64,000 nucleotides of DNA from Mongoliitalea lutea (GCF_014652135.1 NZ_BMYF01000007.1:62001-126000), one strand, 5' to 3'. Counted from the first letter of the stretch, positions 55,137 to 63,912 are shown. The notes: generated from the letters alone by a model not told the origin. Program-made: numbers and translations.

Positions 55137-56315
55137 TTACTCAAACTTATAAATATCCAAGACAACCTCATCCTCGCTAAGGCCTTCATAAAAAGAATTC
55201 GTTCGGGAAAGGTAGAGCCCTTCTTTACCTACAAATGAATTGTAAGGTTTATGAATCTTGCCAGGAAACCTCTTTTCAGTGAGGAAATTAAAGTCTTTAT
55301 CCAATACTATGATGCTGAAATCATTTTTGACTTGAGGAAACTGTTCCTCCAGATCCGAATCATCAACTTCTCGACCAATAGTTACAAATCGGTAGTAAAC
55401 ATCCCTGTAAGCATCATAGATCAAAGAACTATAAGTTGTCTGAGATACTTTTTCTCTGATTTCGACGTCTTTAGGTGCACCCGAAGTAGCAGAATACTTA
55501 AGCGGCTTGGCAAATTCACTTTTAGCATGCACTGATTTTACCTGATTCCAATCTTTATCAAAAATCAACAAAGAATCCAACGCAGACCAAGAATAAACCC
55601 ATAAATCCCCATTTCTGATTCTTGAATAGTTCCCCAAAGCCATGGGCCACACTTTACCATAATAAAATTCAGGAACTGTAATCTTATCAATTCTCACAAC
55701 TTCATTAGTTAGCAAATCCACTTGGACGGCTGGACGAAATGATTTCATTTCTTCATCGGAATTCAAAAACCCATTCAGCGTCATGTCTGAAAAATATAAA
55801 TTTCCAGCTTCATAGATGGTCATATTATTAGCTCTTGAATAATGGTTGACCAAACTTTTCATCATTTCCTGGGGATTACTCCTATCCATTTTTTGCGGAC
55901 TAAACTGAGTGATTACTTCCCCTTGACTATTTACTAAGGTAGTACCATTCAATAGCATTTGGTTAAACAAAAAAACCGAATCAGCATTATGGTAAAAGAA
56001 ACCATATAATGGACGTATAGGGAACTTTTCATTTCTCTCAATTACTGTCCTTTTAATCATTTCTCCTGATTCCAGATCATAATAATCTAAAGAGAAATTC
56101 ACCCTATTCAACACTAAAAGTAACTCCTCCCCTTCTTCTTGGATTACCTGAAACTCAGTAAAGTCAAAATTGGAAACGGAGTCAATTGCTAGTTTCAATT
56201 GTCCCAAATGAGTAAAACTATTGTTAAAGGACACTTTTTCCAAAGAAGTCTCTTTCTTTGTACAGGCCCAGATGCAAACGCATAAGAAAATAGGTAGCAA
56301 CAAATGTTTATTCAT
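55137..56315 (-). CDS. DUF4221-like / 6-bladed propeller lipoprotein
   Basis: 392 residues from the ATG at 56315 (MNKHLLLPIFLCVCIWAC), which gives a proper lipoprotein signal; the ATG at 56363 adds 16 residues before it. Blade-like units such as VNFSLDYYDLESGEMI and DSLLIFDKDWNQVKSV with IIVLDKDFNFLTEKRF place it with Bacteroidota propeller lipoproteins, perhaps DUF4221. It is a single gene, apart from the peptide operon, flanked by repeat-rich DNA. Function unknown. Confidence 0.7.
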   Translation of the reverse strand: MNKHLLLPIFLCVCIWACTKKETSLEKVSFNNSFTHLGQLKLAIDSVSNFDFTEFQVIQEEGEELLLVLNRVNFSLDYYDLESGEMIKRTVIERNEKFPIRPLYGFFYHNADSVFLFNQMLLNGTTLVNSQGEVITQFSPQKMDRSNPQEMMKSLVNHYSRANNMTIYEAGNLYFSDMTLNGFLNSDEEMKSFRPAVQVDLLTNEVVRIDKITVPEFYYGKVWPMALGNYSRIRNGDLWVYSWSALDSLLIFDKDWNQVKSVHAKSEFAKPLKYSATSGAPKDVEIREKVSQTTYSSLIYDAYRDVYYRFVTIGREVDDSDLEEQFPQVKNDFSIIVLDKDFNFLTEKRFPGKIHKPYNSFVGKEGLYLSRTNSFYEGLSEDEVVLDIYKFE

Positions 56316-56513
56316 AATTTTAAGTTGTCTGAAAGAAATAAAACTAACTAAATATTTTTTCAATTACAAATTTAAAAATCGCCCCTTTGAAGAATTTCTC
56401 ACCAGCTAAATCAAATTTATCTGATGAATCCACCAGAAAAAATCCTCAAAGTGGATGAAAAATACAACCAACTCTTACGTTATTCGTGTTATTAGTGGAT
56501 TAAATGAATTACT

Positions 56514-57422
56514 ATGAAGAAAGTTACACTATTAACATTTGTATGCTTAGCGTCATTTACTTTTATCACTCAAGCCCAATCAGATAAAATTATCCTAAAT
56601 GGAGAAGTCAAAAATGTAATCGTAGAGGAAGTTGGAACTAACCATGTCAAATACAAATATCCTGATGAAAACGCTTCTTACACCATAAGTAAACATAGAG
56701 TTGAAAGAATAATTTTTGCATCTGGAAGAGAGGAAGTTTTTGAATCGCCATTCAAACCTGTAAGTTCGGTAAATGATTATGAAAATGTATTTCTCTCCTA
56801 TCAGCCGCAGGATGTGGATGGGTTAAAACCCTTGGGACAAGTATTTTCTAAAGCCAAAGGAGTTACTACTTTAGCAAGCATCAATAATGTCAATAATCGG
56901 GCTGTCAGAAAGGTTAAAATGGAGGCAGCAATGCTTGGGGCTAATGTAGTGCTCGTAGGAAACACCTTTCAGCGAGGAAATCAATACGGAAATGAAAACG
57001 TACCTGGAAATGCTACAATGACAAGTATTTCAGGCACCGCCTATACCACAAATTCCAGTAATTATAATTTAGATGAAGTTCGGGTCTTTTTGGAGAACTA
57101 CGAATATGTGCTATTTCAAACTGATCAATTCAATAGAAATGACTTTGACAAAAAATCAAAGCTTCATGAACTATACGACCAAAAATTCAACGTGAATCTG
57201 TTCAGGTTGGATGATGTTTATGAAAAGGATGGATTCTTGTATGTTAAAAGCCAAAATTTACGAACCAAAACAGGGGATTTGAAAGTATTATTCGCTTATG
57301 AGGAACACATCACCTTAATGGAGCAGCACAGAAACACTATTTACAATTACTTCCTACTAAGCGAAAAAGAACCAAGAGTGGTTCAAATGAAAGCAACCAA
57401 AGAACTAAGAAGTAAAAAATGA
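56514..57422 (+). CDS. Exported protein of unknown function
   Basis: A 302-residue protein with a signal peptide ending in TQAQ (residue ~22). The N-terminal part (VKNVIVEEVGTNHVKYKYPDENA, ..RVERIIFASGREEVF) looks like the beta-strand module often seen in Bacteroidota proteins sensing or binding on the surface. The middle has VKMEAAMLGANVVLVGNTFQRG, similar to the heavy-metal-binding YbjQ/DUF4156 style 'LGAN.V' motif. No catalytic residues are recognised. Single gene, ended by a hairpin at 57467-57494. Confidence 0.65.
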   Translation: MKKVTLLTFVCLASFTFITQAQSDKIILNGEVKNVIVEEVGTNHVKYKYPDENASYTISKHRVERIIFASGREEVFESPFKPVSSVNDYENVFLSYQPQDVDGLKPLGQVFSKAKGVTTLASINNVNNRAVRKVKMEAAMLGANVVLVGNTFQRGNQYGNENVPGNATMTSISGTAYTTNSSNYNLDEVRVFLENYEYVLFQTDQFNRNDFDKKSKLHELYDQKFNVNLFRLDDVYEKDGFLYVKSQNLRTKTGDLKVLFAYEEHITLMEQHRNTIYNYFLLSEKEPRVVQMKATKELRSKK

Positions 57423-57461
57423 AATTAGACATTTATTTTCACTTTGCACCATTTTAACAAA

Positions 57462-57500
57462 TAAAAAGCCTCCCAAGAAATCTCTTGAGAGGCTAATTCT
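57462..57500. terminator. Hairpin terminator between convergent 56514 gene and hslV
   Basis: AGCCTCCCAAGA (57467-57478), loop AATC, TCTTGAGAGGCT (57483-57494), 12-bp stem with one mismatch, A-rich on the left so it can serve hslV on the minus strand. Confidence 0.7.
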
Positions 57501-57517
57501 CTTTAATCGACACTGAA

Positions 57518-58060
57518 TTACTTAACCACTTTTTCAACCACCAAATTATGATTGGTATAAATACAAACATCCGCGGCAATTCCCAGACTTTCACGTACCA
57601 TCTCCTCAGCACTGAGTTGTGTCGCAAATTTTTTCAAAGCTCGAGCAGCTGATTGCGCATACATACTTCCCGAACCAATTGTAGCGATTTCCATATCCGG
57701 TTCAATTACATCCCCTGTTCCAGAGATAATCAAAATATCTTCAGAATCTGCCACAATCATCATCGCTTCCAATCGGCTTAGCATACGGTCCATTCTCCAC
57801 TCTTTTGCCAACTCCACAGCTGCACGCTTCATATTGTTACCATATGCCCCCAGCTTTTCCTCAAACTTTTCCAACAAGGTAAATGCATCAGCAGTCGAAC
57901 CTGCAAATCCGGTTACGATTTTACCACCCTGTAATTTTCGTATTTTATTGACAGAACTTTTTGCCACTGTATTGCCCATCGTAGCCTGACCATCCGCTCC
58001 GATGACCACTTCTCCATTATGCTTGATCGCAACGACGGTTGTTGATTTAATTTTTTCCAT
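57518..58060 (-). CDS. hslV: ATP-dependent protease subunit HslV
   Basis: A 180-residue proteasome-like peptidase. After a short pro-part (MEKIKS) the chain reads TTVVAIKHNGEVVIGADGQATMGNT, with Thr as the expected N-terminal nucleophile and the D and K residues of the active site (ADGQ, KIRKL). GSGSMYAQSAARAL is the other conserved loop. HslV works with the HslU ATPase; hslU is not adjacent, as in several Bacteroidota. It follows the TPR lipoprotein gene by 73 bases on the same strand. Confidence 0.93.
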   Translation of the reverse strand: MEKIKSTTVVAIKHNGEVVIGADGQATMGNTVAKSSVNKIRKLQGGKIVTGFAGSTADAFTLLEKFEEKLGAYGNNMKRAAVELAKEWRMDRMLSRLEAMMIVADSEDILIISGTGDVIEPDMEIATIGSGSMYAQSAARALKKFATQLSAEEMVRESLGIAADVCIYTNHNLVVEKVVK

Positions 58061-58133
58061 TGTATTTATAGTTGATTCTTTGATTACTATTTTTTTACTA
58101 ATAAGATATGAAATAACTAATTACTTTATTAAA

Positions 58134-59927
58134 CTAACTTTCACCACGAATGGCTTTCAAAAACAAATTATCTTCAAAAAATCTATAAAAAACCATATCA
58201 GTTGGTGCTAAACTTTTTAGAAACTCATTGGTCTGCACAGCTCTACTGATATAGGTATAAACTGACTCCCTGTCTCCATTAACTGCAGCCACCATGGCAA
58301 GACCATAGAAACCATAGCCCGAAGAACGGTTCATCTGGGTACTTTCCTCAAAAGCTAAGACAGCATTGGCATAATCACTGACTAAGAAATAGGCCAAACC
58401 TTTATTAAACAGGTTTTCTTCATTTTCAGGTGCTTGCTCAAAACGGATCAATGCCAAGCGATAATCTCCATTGACTATATCCAAAGCTCCTCTTAGTGCT
58501 TCATTCATGCGAATAAATTCCCGATCTACGCTTCCACTCATCCCCGAAGCCTGAGAAATTGCGATATAGGCTTCAAAGAAGTTTTGGTTTAAAATATAGG
58601 CACGACCAAGATTATGAAACACTTGAGGTGTATTTTGAATACCATTCGCCTGCCTAAATACCCGAATGGCAGCGTTTACCAGTTCCCTACGCTTTTGTTG
58701 ATTGATCTCTCTTTGGGCCTGATTGATATAAACTACACCTAAGTTATTGTAAGCCAGCACTGAGGGATATAATTCAATCAGTTTCTTGTAAATCAGCTCT
58801 TTTTCATTCAATCTTACTGCTTTTTCCCCAGCGTAGATCAAATGCTCTTGAGAAAAACCTTCCATAGCACTTCCTTCTGTCAGAAGTTTGAAGACACTCG
58901 CAGCTATCTCAGGATTGGAAAATTCATTATTAGCTAAGGTAATACTGACTTTGGCAGCACGTAGTTTGGGAAAAAGATCTCTGGAGACCTTGGCATATTG
59001 AGGCAAACGCTTCAAGCTATTCAACTTACTTTCATAGGAATCCGAGGACGTCAATACATCAAAATAACGCTCTTTCAATTTATCATCTATCCCCTGATAT
59101 TCTGATAATAATAATCTGAAGTCAAACCAGTCATTCTTTCTAAAATTGGTTTCTATAGGATAATTTCTTCCAAGATTTTCAACTCGTAGGCGAAGAGATT
59201 GCGCTCTTTTCTCTGCCAAATTATGGTCCCGGGTATCTTCCACCTCCGGTGAATGCAACCCTATAATCCGGATGGATTTTAAAGTTTTTCCACGCTCTCC
59301 TCTTTGTAAGAGGTTTTGAAGAGCTGTTGGTAATTGATTAGTTGATAAGCGATCTCGTCCTAACAAAAATTCCACTTCATACGACCTGTTTTCAGTAGAG
59401 TTGATCCCAGAGAAGTCCGTCGTCAAATAAACCCCAATTTCAGGAATAGGCTGATCGCTTCTTACTTGCCCCATACGCGTTAGCAAAGGAGCGGTATTCA
59501 CCCCAACCCCGATTACTTTTGGCGTACCAGTAAACAGTTTGTTTTTTAATTGATATACAGGCTTTACCTGCAGTTCACCTTTTTCCATGCCTGGAAGAAA
59601 TGGAATCAGGTAATTATTGGAAAACTGGGCCTCCGTGAATGTCTGATTGAAAACTCCATCAAAGGGAATGATTTCTCCTAACCTAAGGGCATTGTCCCCA
59701 TAAACATATTCTGGGTAAAGAAGAATTCTGGCGTCTTTATTGAGGAATTTAATGGGAATGGCACCTGAAATAGTGAAACGTAGGGAATCCCTATGTAAAG
59801 TCAACACTTCAGGAGATACTTTTACCCCATCTAATAATCCATCAATAGATTGAATGCGCGGACTACAAGACGACAAATAAAGAGCAGAAAAAAAAGTAAC
59901 TAACAGAATTTTATAACTTTTAACCAT
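58134..59927 (-). CDS. TPR lipoprotein with OmpA-like middle domain
   Basis: 597 residues from the ATG at 59927, giving the lipoprotein signal ..ALYLSSCSP; another ATG 24 bases upstream is possible. Residues ~25-190 are beta-rich; a middle part with IRIIGLHSPEVEDTRDHNLAEKRAQSLRLR resembles the OmpA helix region (only this motif, no full peptidoglycan site), and the last ~230 residues are TPR-like (LAYNNLGVVYINQAQ, VFHNLGRAYILNQNFFEAY, NKGLAYFLVSDYANAVLAFEE). An envelope scaffold is likely; function unknown. Confidence 0.72.
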   Translation of the reverse strand: MVKSYKILLVTFFSALYLSSCSPRIQSIDGLLDGVKVSPEVLTLHRDSLRFTISGAIPIKFLNKDARILLYPEYVYGDNALRLGEIIPFDGVFNQTFTEAQFSNNYLIPFLPGMEKGELQVKPVYQLKNKLFTGTPKVIGVGVNTAPLLTRMGQVRSDQPIPEIGVYLTTDFSGINSTENRSYEVEFLLGRDRLSTNQLPTALQNLLQRGERGKTLKSIRIIGLHSPEVEDTRDHNLAEKRAQSLRLRVENLGRNYPIETNFRKNDWFDFRLLLSEYQGIDDKLKERYFDVLTSSDSYESKLNSLKRLPQYAKVSRDLFPKLRAAKVSITLANNEFSNPEIAASVFKLLTEGSAMEGFSQEHLIYAGEKAVRLNEKELIYKKLIELYPSVLAYNNLGVVYINQAQREINQQKRRELVNAAIRVFRQANGIQNTPQVFHNLGRAYILNQNFFEAYIAISQASGMSGSVDREFIRMNEALRGALDIVNGDYRLALIRFEQAPENEENLFNKGLAYFLVSDYANAVLAFEESTQMNRSSGYGFYGLAMVAAVNGDRESVYTYISRAVQTNEFLKSLAPTDMVFYRFFEDNLFLKAIRGES

Positions 59928-60002
59928 TTGATTCACAAATAAATTGCGCATATGAAATGTATTTTATTTAATTTGCAGATATAACCAACACCACCAACTA
60001 TT

Positions 60003-60221
60003 ATGAACAAAATTAAACTCTTTTTCGAAGAAAGCGCTTTCGGCGTTTGTAGCAAGTTAGGTGAGAAACTTAACTTTCCTATTGACAGTATCCGTTTGTT
60101 TTTTATTTATAGCTCATTCATTACCTTGGGCTCTCCGATTATTGTCTATGTCAGCATGGCGATGCTCATGAAAATGCGGAAATACCTTCGCAAAATGAAT
60201 AATCCGGTGTTATTTGATTAA
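60003..60221 (+). CDS. PspC-domain small membrane protein
   Basis: A 72-residue protein with the PspC pattern: AFGVCSKLGEKLNFPIDSIRLFFIYSSFITLGSP, then a hydrophobic segment (IIVYVSMAMLMKM). PspC proteins take part in membrane stress response with PspA in other phyla; here no psp genes are near. Divergent from the TPR lipoprotein gene; its stop overlaps the convergent glycosyltransferase by 12 bases. Confidence 0.82.
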   Translation: MNKIKLFFEESAFGVCSKLGEKLNFPIDSIRLFFIYSSFITLGSPIIVYVSMAMLMKMRKYLRKMNNPVLFD

Positions 60222-61217
60222 TCCCGAATGGAATTTTCGGATTCGTAGACCATAATAATGCCAAAGTATAGAATAAGGCCTATTTTTCTTCCATACTAAT
60301 TTGCTACCCCCAGAAATCAACGGCTTCATATTGAGTATCCGGTAATCTCTATGGGCTTTTAAAACCGCTTTGGCAAAGCCAAATTGTCCTTTGAGTAGAA
60401 ACACAGCTACTGCCAATAGGTCTAAAACTATCCGGTGTGTCCATACCCACCAAAACTCCAATCCCTGGAGATTTTTTCGGTTCATGAGCAGACTATTTCG
60501 GAAATTCAGATAAACTTTTGTGCTATTACTCCGGGAAAGTGTTCCTCCTCCAAAATGGTAGACTTGAACAGCCCCGTTGTAAAAAGGTTGTTTTCCAGCA
60601 TTTCTCCAACGCCAACAAAGATCAATCTCTTCCATATGGGCAAAGAATGCACCATCGAAACCATTGAAACCAAAAAAGTCTTTTGCTCTGACAGCCATGC
60701 AAGCCCCCGAAGTCCAATCAACAGGAATCACATCATTGTATTGACTGGCATCCTCTTCTATTAATTCTAATATTCTCCCCCTACAGAAAGGATACCCAAG
60801 ACTATCTAAAAACCCCCCTCCCGCTCCTGCATAATCAAATTTGGTAGGCGTTATTGCAGAAAGAATTTTGGGCTGTACACTTACTGCCGTAGGATTGTTC
60901 TCCAACCAAGAAATCAGTACCTGATCCCAATTAGGCGTAACTTCCACATCAGAATTCAATAATATAAAGTACTCGTATTCACCTCTCAATTCCTCCAAAA
61001 CAAGATTATATCCTTGGGCAAATCCATGGTTTTTTTCCAGTAAAATGAGTTGTATGGAAGGGTAATGTTCTTGAAGAAACCTAACTGAGTCATCTTTACT
61101 CGCATTGTCAGCGATAATGATTGGAAAAGAAGAATACTTAACAACAGAAGGAAGATACTTTTCCAAGACCTCCCTTCCGTTGTAATTCAATATGACAATA
61201 GCTGCGTGTTGCATCAA
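60210..61217 (-). CDS. Family 2 glycosyltransferase (rhamnosyltransferase-like)
   Basis: A 335-residue GT2 enzyme: VILNYNGREVLEKYLPSV and IADNASKDDSV at the start, LLNSDVEVTPNWD as DxD motif, VDWTSGACMAVRA and HMEEIDLCWRWRNAG as acceptor-site motifs usual in WcaE/RfbF-type rhamnosyl or galactosyl transferases. A C-terminal hydrophobic segment (LDLLAVAVFLLKG) may associate it with the membrane. It follows ybaB with a 4-base overlap. Substrate unknown. Confidence 0.87.
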   Translation of the reverse strand: MMQHAAIVILNYNGREVLEKYLPSVVKYSSFPIIIADNASKDDSVRFLQEHYPSIQLILLEKNHGFAQGYNLVLEELRGEYEYFILLNSDVEVTPNWDQVLISWLENNPTAVSVQPKILSAITPTKFDYAGAGGGFLDSLGYPFCRGRILELIEEDASQYNDVIPVDWTSGACMAVRAKDFFGFNGFDGAFFAHMEEIDLCWRWRNAGKQPFYNGAVQVYHFGGGTLSRSNSTKVYLNFRNSLLMNRKNLQGLEFWWVWTHRIVLDLLAVAVFLLKGQFGFAKAVLKAHRDYRILNMKPLISGGSKLVWKKNRPYSILWHYYGLRIRKFHSGLIK

Positions 61218-61546
61218 AACATATTTCCAAAATCCATTCCTGGAATATTGGGAATCATACCTTCAGTAGCAGCCTTCATTTCGTTTTTGATCTTGCCCTC
61301 GATTTCTTCCATAGCCTTGTTAGTCGCAGCCACTATCAAATCGCTGAGCATTTCTTTGTCATTTGGATTGATAAGGGCATCATCCATTTCGATTTTCATC
61401 ACTTGTCTGTGGCCATTCACCTCCACCTTGACCATTCCTGCACCGGACTCTCCTATAGCACGTAAATGCACCAACTTGGCTTGAGTTTCTTTTATTTTTG
61501 CCTGGGCTTCTTTCACCTTGCCCATCATGCTCATCAAATCAAACAT
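61214..61546 (-). CDS. ybaB: YbaB/EbfC nucleoid-associated protein
   Basis: 110 residues from the ATG at 61546 (MFDLMSMMGKVKEAQAKIK). An upstream ATG at 61612 is in frame but lies before the -7 box at 61566-61573, so it cannot be used. The coiled-coil start, VEVNGHRQVMKIEMDDALI and LIVAATNKAMEEIE match the YbaB family, dimeric DNA-binding proteins. It overlaps the glycosyltransferase by 4 bases; the usual dnaX-recR neighbours are absent. Confidence 0.9.
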   Translation of the reverse strand: MFDLMSMMGKVKEAQAKIKETQAKLVHLRAIGESGAGMVKVEVNGHRQVMKIEMDDALINPNDKEMLSDLIVAATNKAMEEIEGKIKNEMKAATEGMIPNIPGMDFGNMF

Positions 61547-61873
61547 AGCTTGTGTGTTTTTCTTACAAAGGTAATTTTTTAATCGATTTTCTTCTAAATC
61601 TCCTTCCTGCAATTCTTGATTTCAGCTATCTAAGAATTGAAAAACCGGACACTAGGAAGCGATATTCTTCGTTAATTATGCTAGAACACTGAAAATAAGA
61701 TGTATTGATCACGATTCCTTAGGCTGCTAAATCCATACACGCACCTTACCGTTCACCCGTTTTTGCTACCACTTATACTGACCATAAAAAAATTAAATAC
61801 ATCAAATGTAACTATTCTCGAAATATTGAAGTAAAAATATAGTATATTGTACAATCTAATAACACTGAAACCT
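61547..61873. other. Divergent spacer between ybaB and the 61874 gene
   Basis: 327 bases with the ybaB promoter at the left end and a 10-base perfect palindrome ATTGTACAAT at 61846-61855, 18 bases before the ATG of the next gene, which could be an operator. No gene is seen in the rest. Confidence 0.45.
61566..61573 (-). promoter_or_regulatory. -7 promoter box of ybaB
   Basis: Reads TACCTTTG on the minus strand (exact consensus) and ends 19 bases before the ATG at 61546. Confidence 0.6.
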
Positions 61874-62155
61874 ATGAAAACCATCGAAAATATCGAAAAA
61901 GAACTTATCACACAGTTAAGATTCTCCAAGAATGAGGTATTGGATAGTGCCGAGGCAATTAAAAAAAGAGAATTTGATTTAAACAGGGCCTTAGCGCTTG
62001 GTAATCTACTCAAAAACAAAGTTGACATCACTTTCCAAGACGCAGAACAAAGAACCTATCGCGTGCATACGACGATTTGGGCTGTCGGTTCTGATTTCGT
62101 TTGTCTGAAAGCAGATATTTGCATCCCTATTAAAAGTATTGTAGAGATTGAATGA
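61874..62155 (+). CDS. Small protein of unknown function
   Basis: 93 residues from the ATG at 61874 (MKTIENIEKEL); a TTG at 61847 is in frame but overlaps the palindrome at 61846-61855. The N-terminal half is helical and charged (SAEAIKKREFDLNRALALGNLLKN); the C-terminal half is beta-rich (KVDITFQDAEQRTYRVHTTIWAVG, CIPIKSIVEIE), like a small SH3/Sm-type barrel. There is no signal peptide. It is a single gene ended by a very strong terminator. No family is named with confidence. Confidence 0.75.
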   Translation: MKTIENIEKELITQLRFSKNEVLDSAEAIKKREFDLNRALALGNLLKNKVDITFQDAEQRTYRVHTTIWAVGSDFVCLKADICIPIKSIVEIE

Positions 62156-62156
62156 T

Positions 62157-62206
62157 AAAAAGCCTTGTAATGCTAGCATAACGCTGACATGTACAAGGCT
62201 TTTTTA
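62157..62206. terminator. Bidirectional terminator between the 61874 gene and hisS
   Basis: AAAAAGCCTTGTA (62157-62169) and TACAAGGCTTTTT (62192-62204) form a perfect 13-bp stem with A and T tails; the 22-base loop holds a further palindrome (ATGCTAGCAT). Confidence 0.88.
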
Positions 62207-62224
62207 TAAAAATGGTTTCTTGTG

Positions 62225-63595
62225 TTATTCTAAAATTTGCTCGATAAGAGCTCCCAATGCTACAGTTTCCTGTTTTCCTGATGCCATATGTTTGATGGTT
62301 GCGGTCTGATTGACAAGTTCATCATCCCCTAAAACCAAAACATATGGCACATTTTTTTTATCAGCATAGGTCAATTGCTTTTTGAATTTGGTCACATCCG
62401 GGAATAATTCTGAACGAATACCCGCTTCTCGCAAAAGCTGTAATACTTTTAGCCCATATTCAAATCCAGCCTGATCAAAGTGACAGATCAACACCTTTGT
62501 TTGGTCCAAGTTCTCCTGCGGAAATAACCCTAATTCATCCATCACGTCATAGATTCGGTCCACCCCAAAAGAAAAACCTACACCCGATACACCATCCAAT
62601 CCAAAAACACCTGTCAAATTATCGTAACGCCCACCTCCACTGACAGAACCAATCGATACATTGTTTACTTTCACTTCAAAAATAGCCCCTGTGTAATAGG
62701 ATAAACCTCTCGCAAGCACCACATCTACGTCCAAATGCTCTTGGGATTCTCCATAAATCGTTAATAATCGGGTTACCTCTTCCAATTCCTGTACTCCTTG
62801 CAAGCCTACTTCAGAAGTTGATAAGAAGCTTTTCAAGAAAGCTAACTTTTCTTCATTCGAGCCATTTACTCCGATAATGGGCTCCAGTTTTTTTACTGCA
62901 TCTGCTGAAAAATTACGCTGAGCTAACTCTTCTTGTACTTTTTCCCAACCAATTTTATCTAATTTATCGATTGCCACACATAACTCTCCTTCTCTACCTT
63001 GTTCACCGATAACTTCGGACAAGCCCGTTAAAATCTTGCGGTTATTCACTTTAACGCTGTAATCCGAGATACCAAGCTGCGCAAAAACACGCTTAATCAT
63101 CAATAATATTTCTACTTCACAAAGTAGACTATCCGTCCCTACCACATCCGCATCACACTGATAAAACTCTCGATACCTACCTTTTTGAGGACGGTCTGCT
63201 CTCCAGACGGGCTGTATTTGAAAACGTTTGAAAGGAAAGGTGATTTCATTTCTATTCATAACAACGTATCGGGCAAAAGGTACCGTCAAATCGTAACGCA
63301 AGCCCTTTTCTGAGACTTTTGGAAGGACATGTGCTGTTCCTTTTTCCAAATCAGTAGCCTCCACATCCTTTAAGTAATTACCCGAATTCAAAATTTTAAA
63401 CAACAGTTGATCACCCTCATCTCCGTATTTCCCAGTAAGTGTGCTCAAATTCTCCATAGAGGGTGTTTCCAATTGCTGAAACCCAAATAACTTAAAGGTA
63501 TCCTTAATAGTATCTAGGATAAAATTCCTGCGAGCCATTTGAAGAGGGCCAAAATCACGGGTTCCTTTCGGAAGACTTGGTTTCTGAATCGACAT
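62225..63595 (-). CDS. hisS: Histidyl-tRNA synthetase
   Basis: A 456-residue class II synthetase that charges tRNA-His. Motif 1 region begins with LPKGTRDFGPLQMARR, motif 2 is RADRPQKGRYREFYQCDADVVG, the His-A motif is LARGLSYYTG, motif 3 is SVSGGGRYDNLTG, and the C-terminal anticodon domain has KVLICHFDQAG to the end. Own promoter at 63615-63622; the small basic protein gene is divergent. Confidence 0.95.
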   Translation of the reverse strand: MSIQKPSLPKGTRDFGPLQMARRNFILDTIKDTFKLFGFQQLETPSMENLSTLTGKYGDEGDQLLFKILNSGNYLKDVEATDLEKGTAHVLPKVSEKGLRYDLTVPFARYVVMNRNEITFPFKRFQIQPVWRADRPQKGRYREFYQCDADVVGTDSLLCEVEILLMIKRVFAQLGISDYSVKVNNRKILTGLSEVIGEQGREGELCVAIDKLDKIGWEKVQEELAQRNFSADAVKKLEPIIGVNGSNEEKLAFLKSFLSTSEVGLQGVQELEEVTRLLTIYGESQEHLDVDVVLARGLSYYTGAIFEVKVNNVSIGSVSGGGRYDNLTGVFGLDGVSGVGFSFGVDRIYDVMDELGLFPQENLDQTKVLICHFDQAGFEYGLKVLQLLREAGIRSELFPDVTKFKKQLTYADKKNVPYVLVLGDDELVNQTATIKHMASGKQETVALGALIEQILE

Positions 63596-63614
63596 AATTA
63601 TTTTTAATTTTGCC

Positions 63615-63622
63615 CAAAGGTA
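63615..63622 (-). promoter_or_regulatory. -7 promoter box of hisS
   Basis: Reads TACCTTTG on the minus strand (exact consensus) and ends 19 bases before the hisS ATG. Confidence 0.6.
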
Positions 63623-63643
63623 AGTAAAATCAAAATTTTATTT

Positions 63644-63651
63644 TAATTTTG
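63644..63651 (+). promoter_or_regulatory. -7 promoter box of the small basic protein gene
   Basis: TAATTTTG, an exact TAnnTTTG match, 34 bases before the ATG at 63686. Confidence 0.5.
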
Positions 63652-63685
63652 CGCTTCATTTGGAATCACATAAACAGATAAGACG

Positions 63686-63829
63686 ATGGCTGTTACTACG
63701 TTAAAAAGAAAATTGAGAAGAAAAAGACAAGGTCAAAATACAAGAGTTATCAAAATTAAGCAATTGAGCGCTAAGCCGGTAATCAAAAATGTAGACATCG
63801 AAGAGTTGAAAAAAAGCTTCGAGGCCTAA
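63686..63829 (+). CDS. Small basic protein, conserved-looking, unknown function
   Basis: A 47-residue frame, too short for many gene finders: MAVTTLKRKLRRKRQGQNT, then VIKIKQLSAKPVIKNVDIEEL and an acidic end KKSFEA (quoted in parts). It has 15 K or R residues, mostly in the first half, so it may bind RNA or the ribosome. Support comes from an exact -7 box, an ATG at the proper distance, and two hairpins after the stop. I recall similar short proteins in this phylum; no function is known to me. Confidence 0.7.
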   Translation: MAVTTLKRKLRRKRQGQNTRVIKIKQLSAKPVIKNVDIEELKKSFEA

Positions 63830-63852
63830 TCTTGTCCAACAAAAATTCAAGC

Positions 63853-63912
63853 ACTTCCCAAAGGAAGTCAAAATAAAAGGGTTGAATCTGACGATTGAAC
63901 CCTTTATTTTTT
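63853..63912 (+). terminator. Tandem hairpins after the small basic protein gene
   Basis: First hairpin ACTTCC / GGAAGT (63853-63868); second AAAGGGTT-G-AATC, loop TGAC, GATT-G-AACCCTTT (63876-63905) with one G-G mismatch, then ATTTTTT. The second fits an intrinsic terminator. Confidence 0.7.

Noticed and set aside
57518-58060. hslV as part of an hslVU operon
   Set aside because: No hslU frame is found on either side; the upstream neighbour is a TPR lipoprotein gene.
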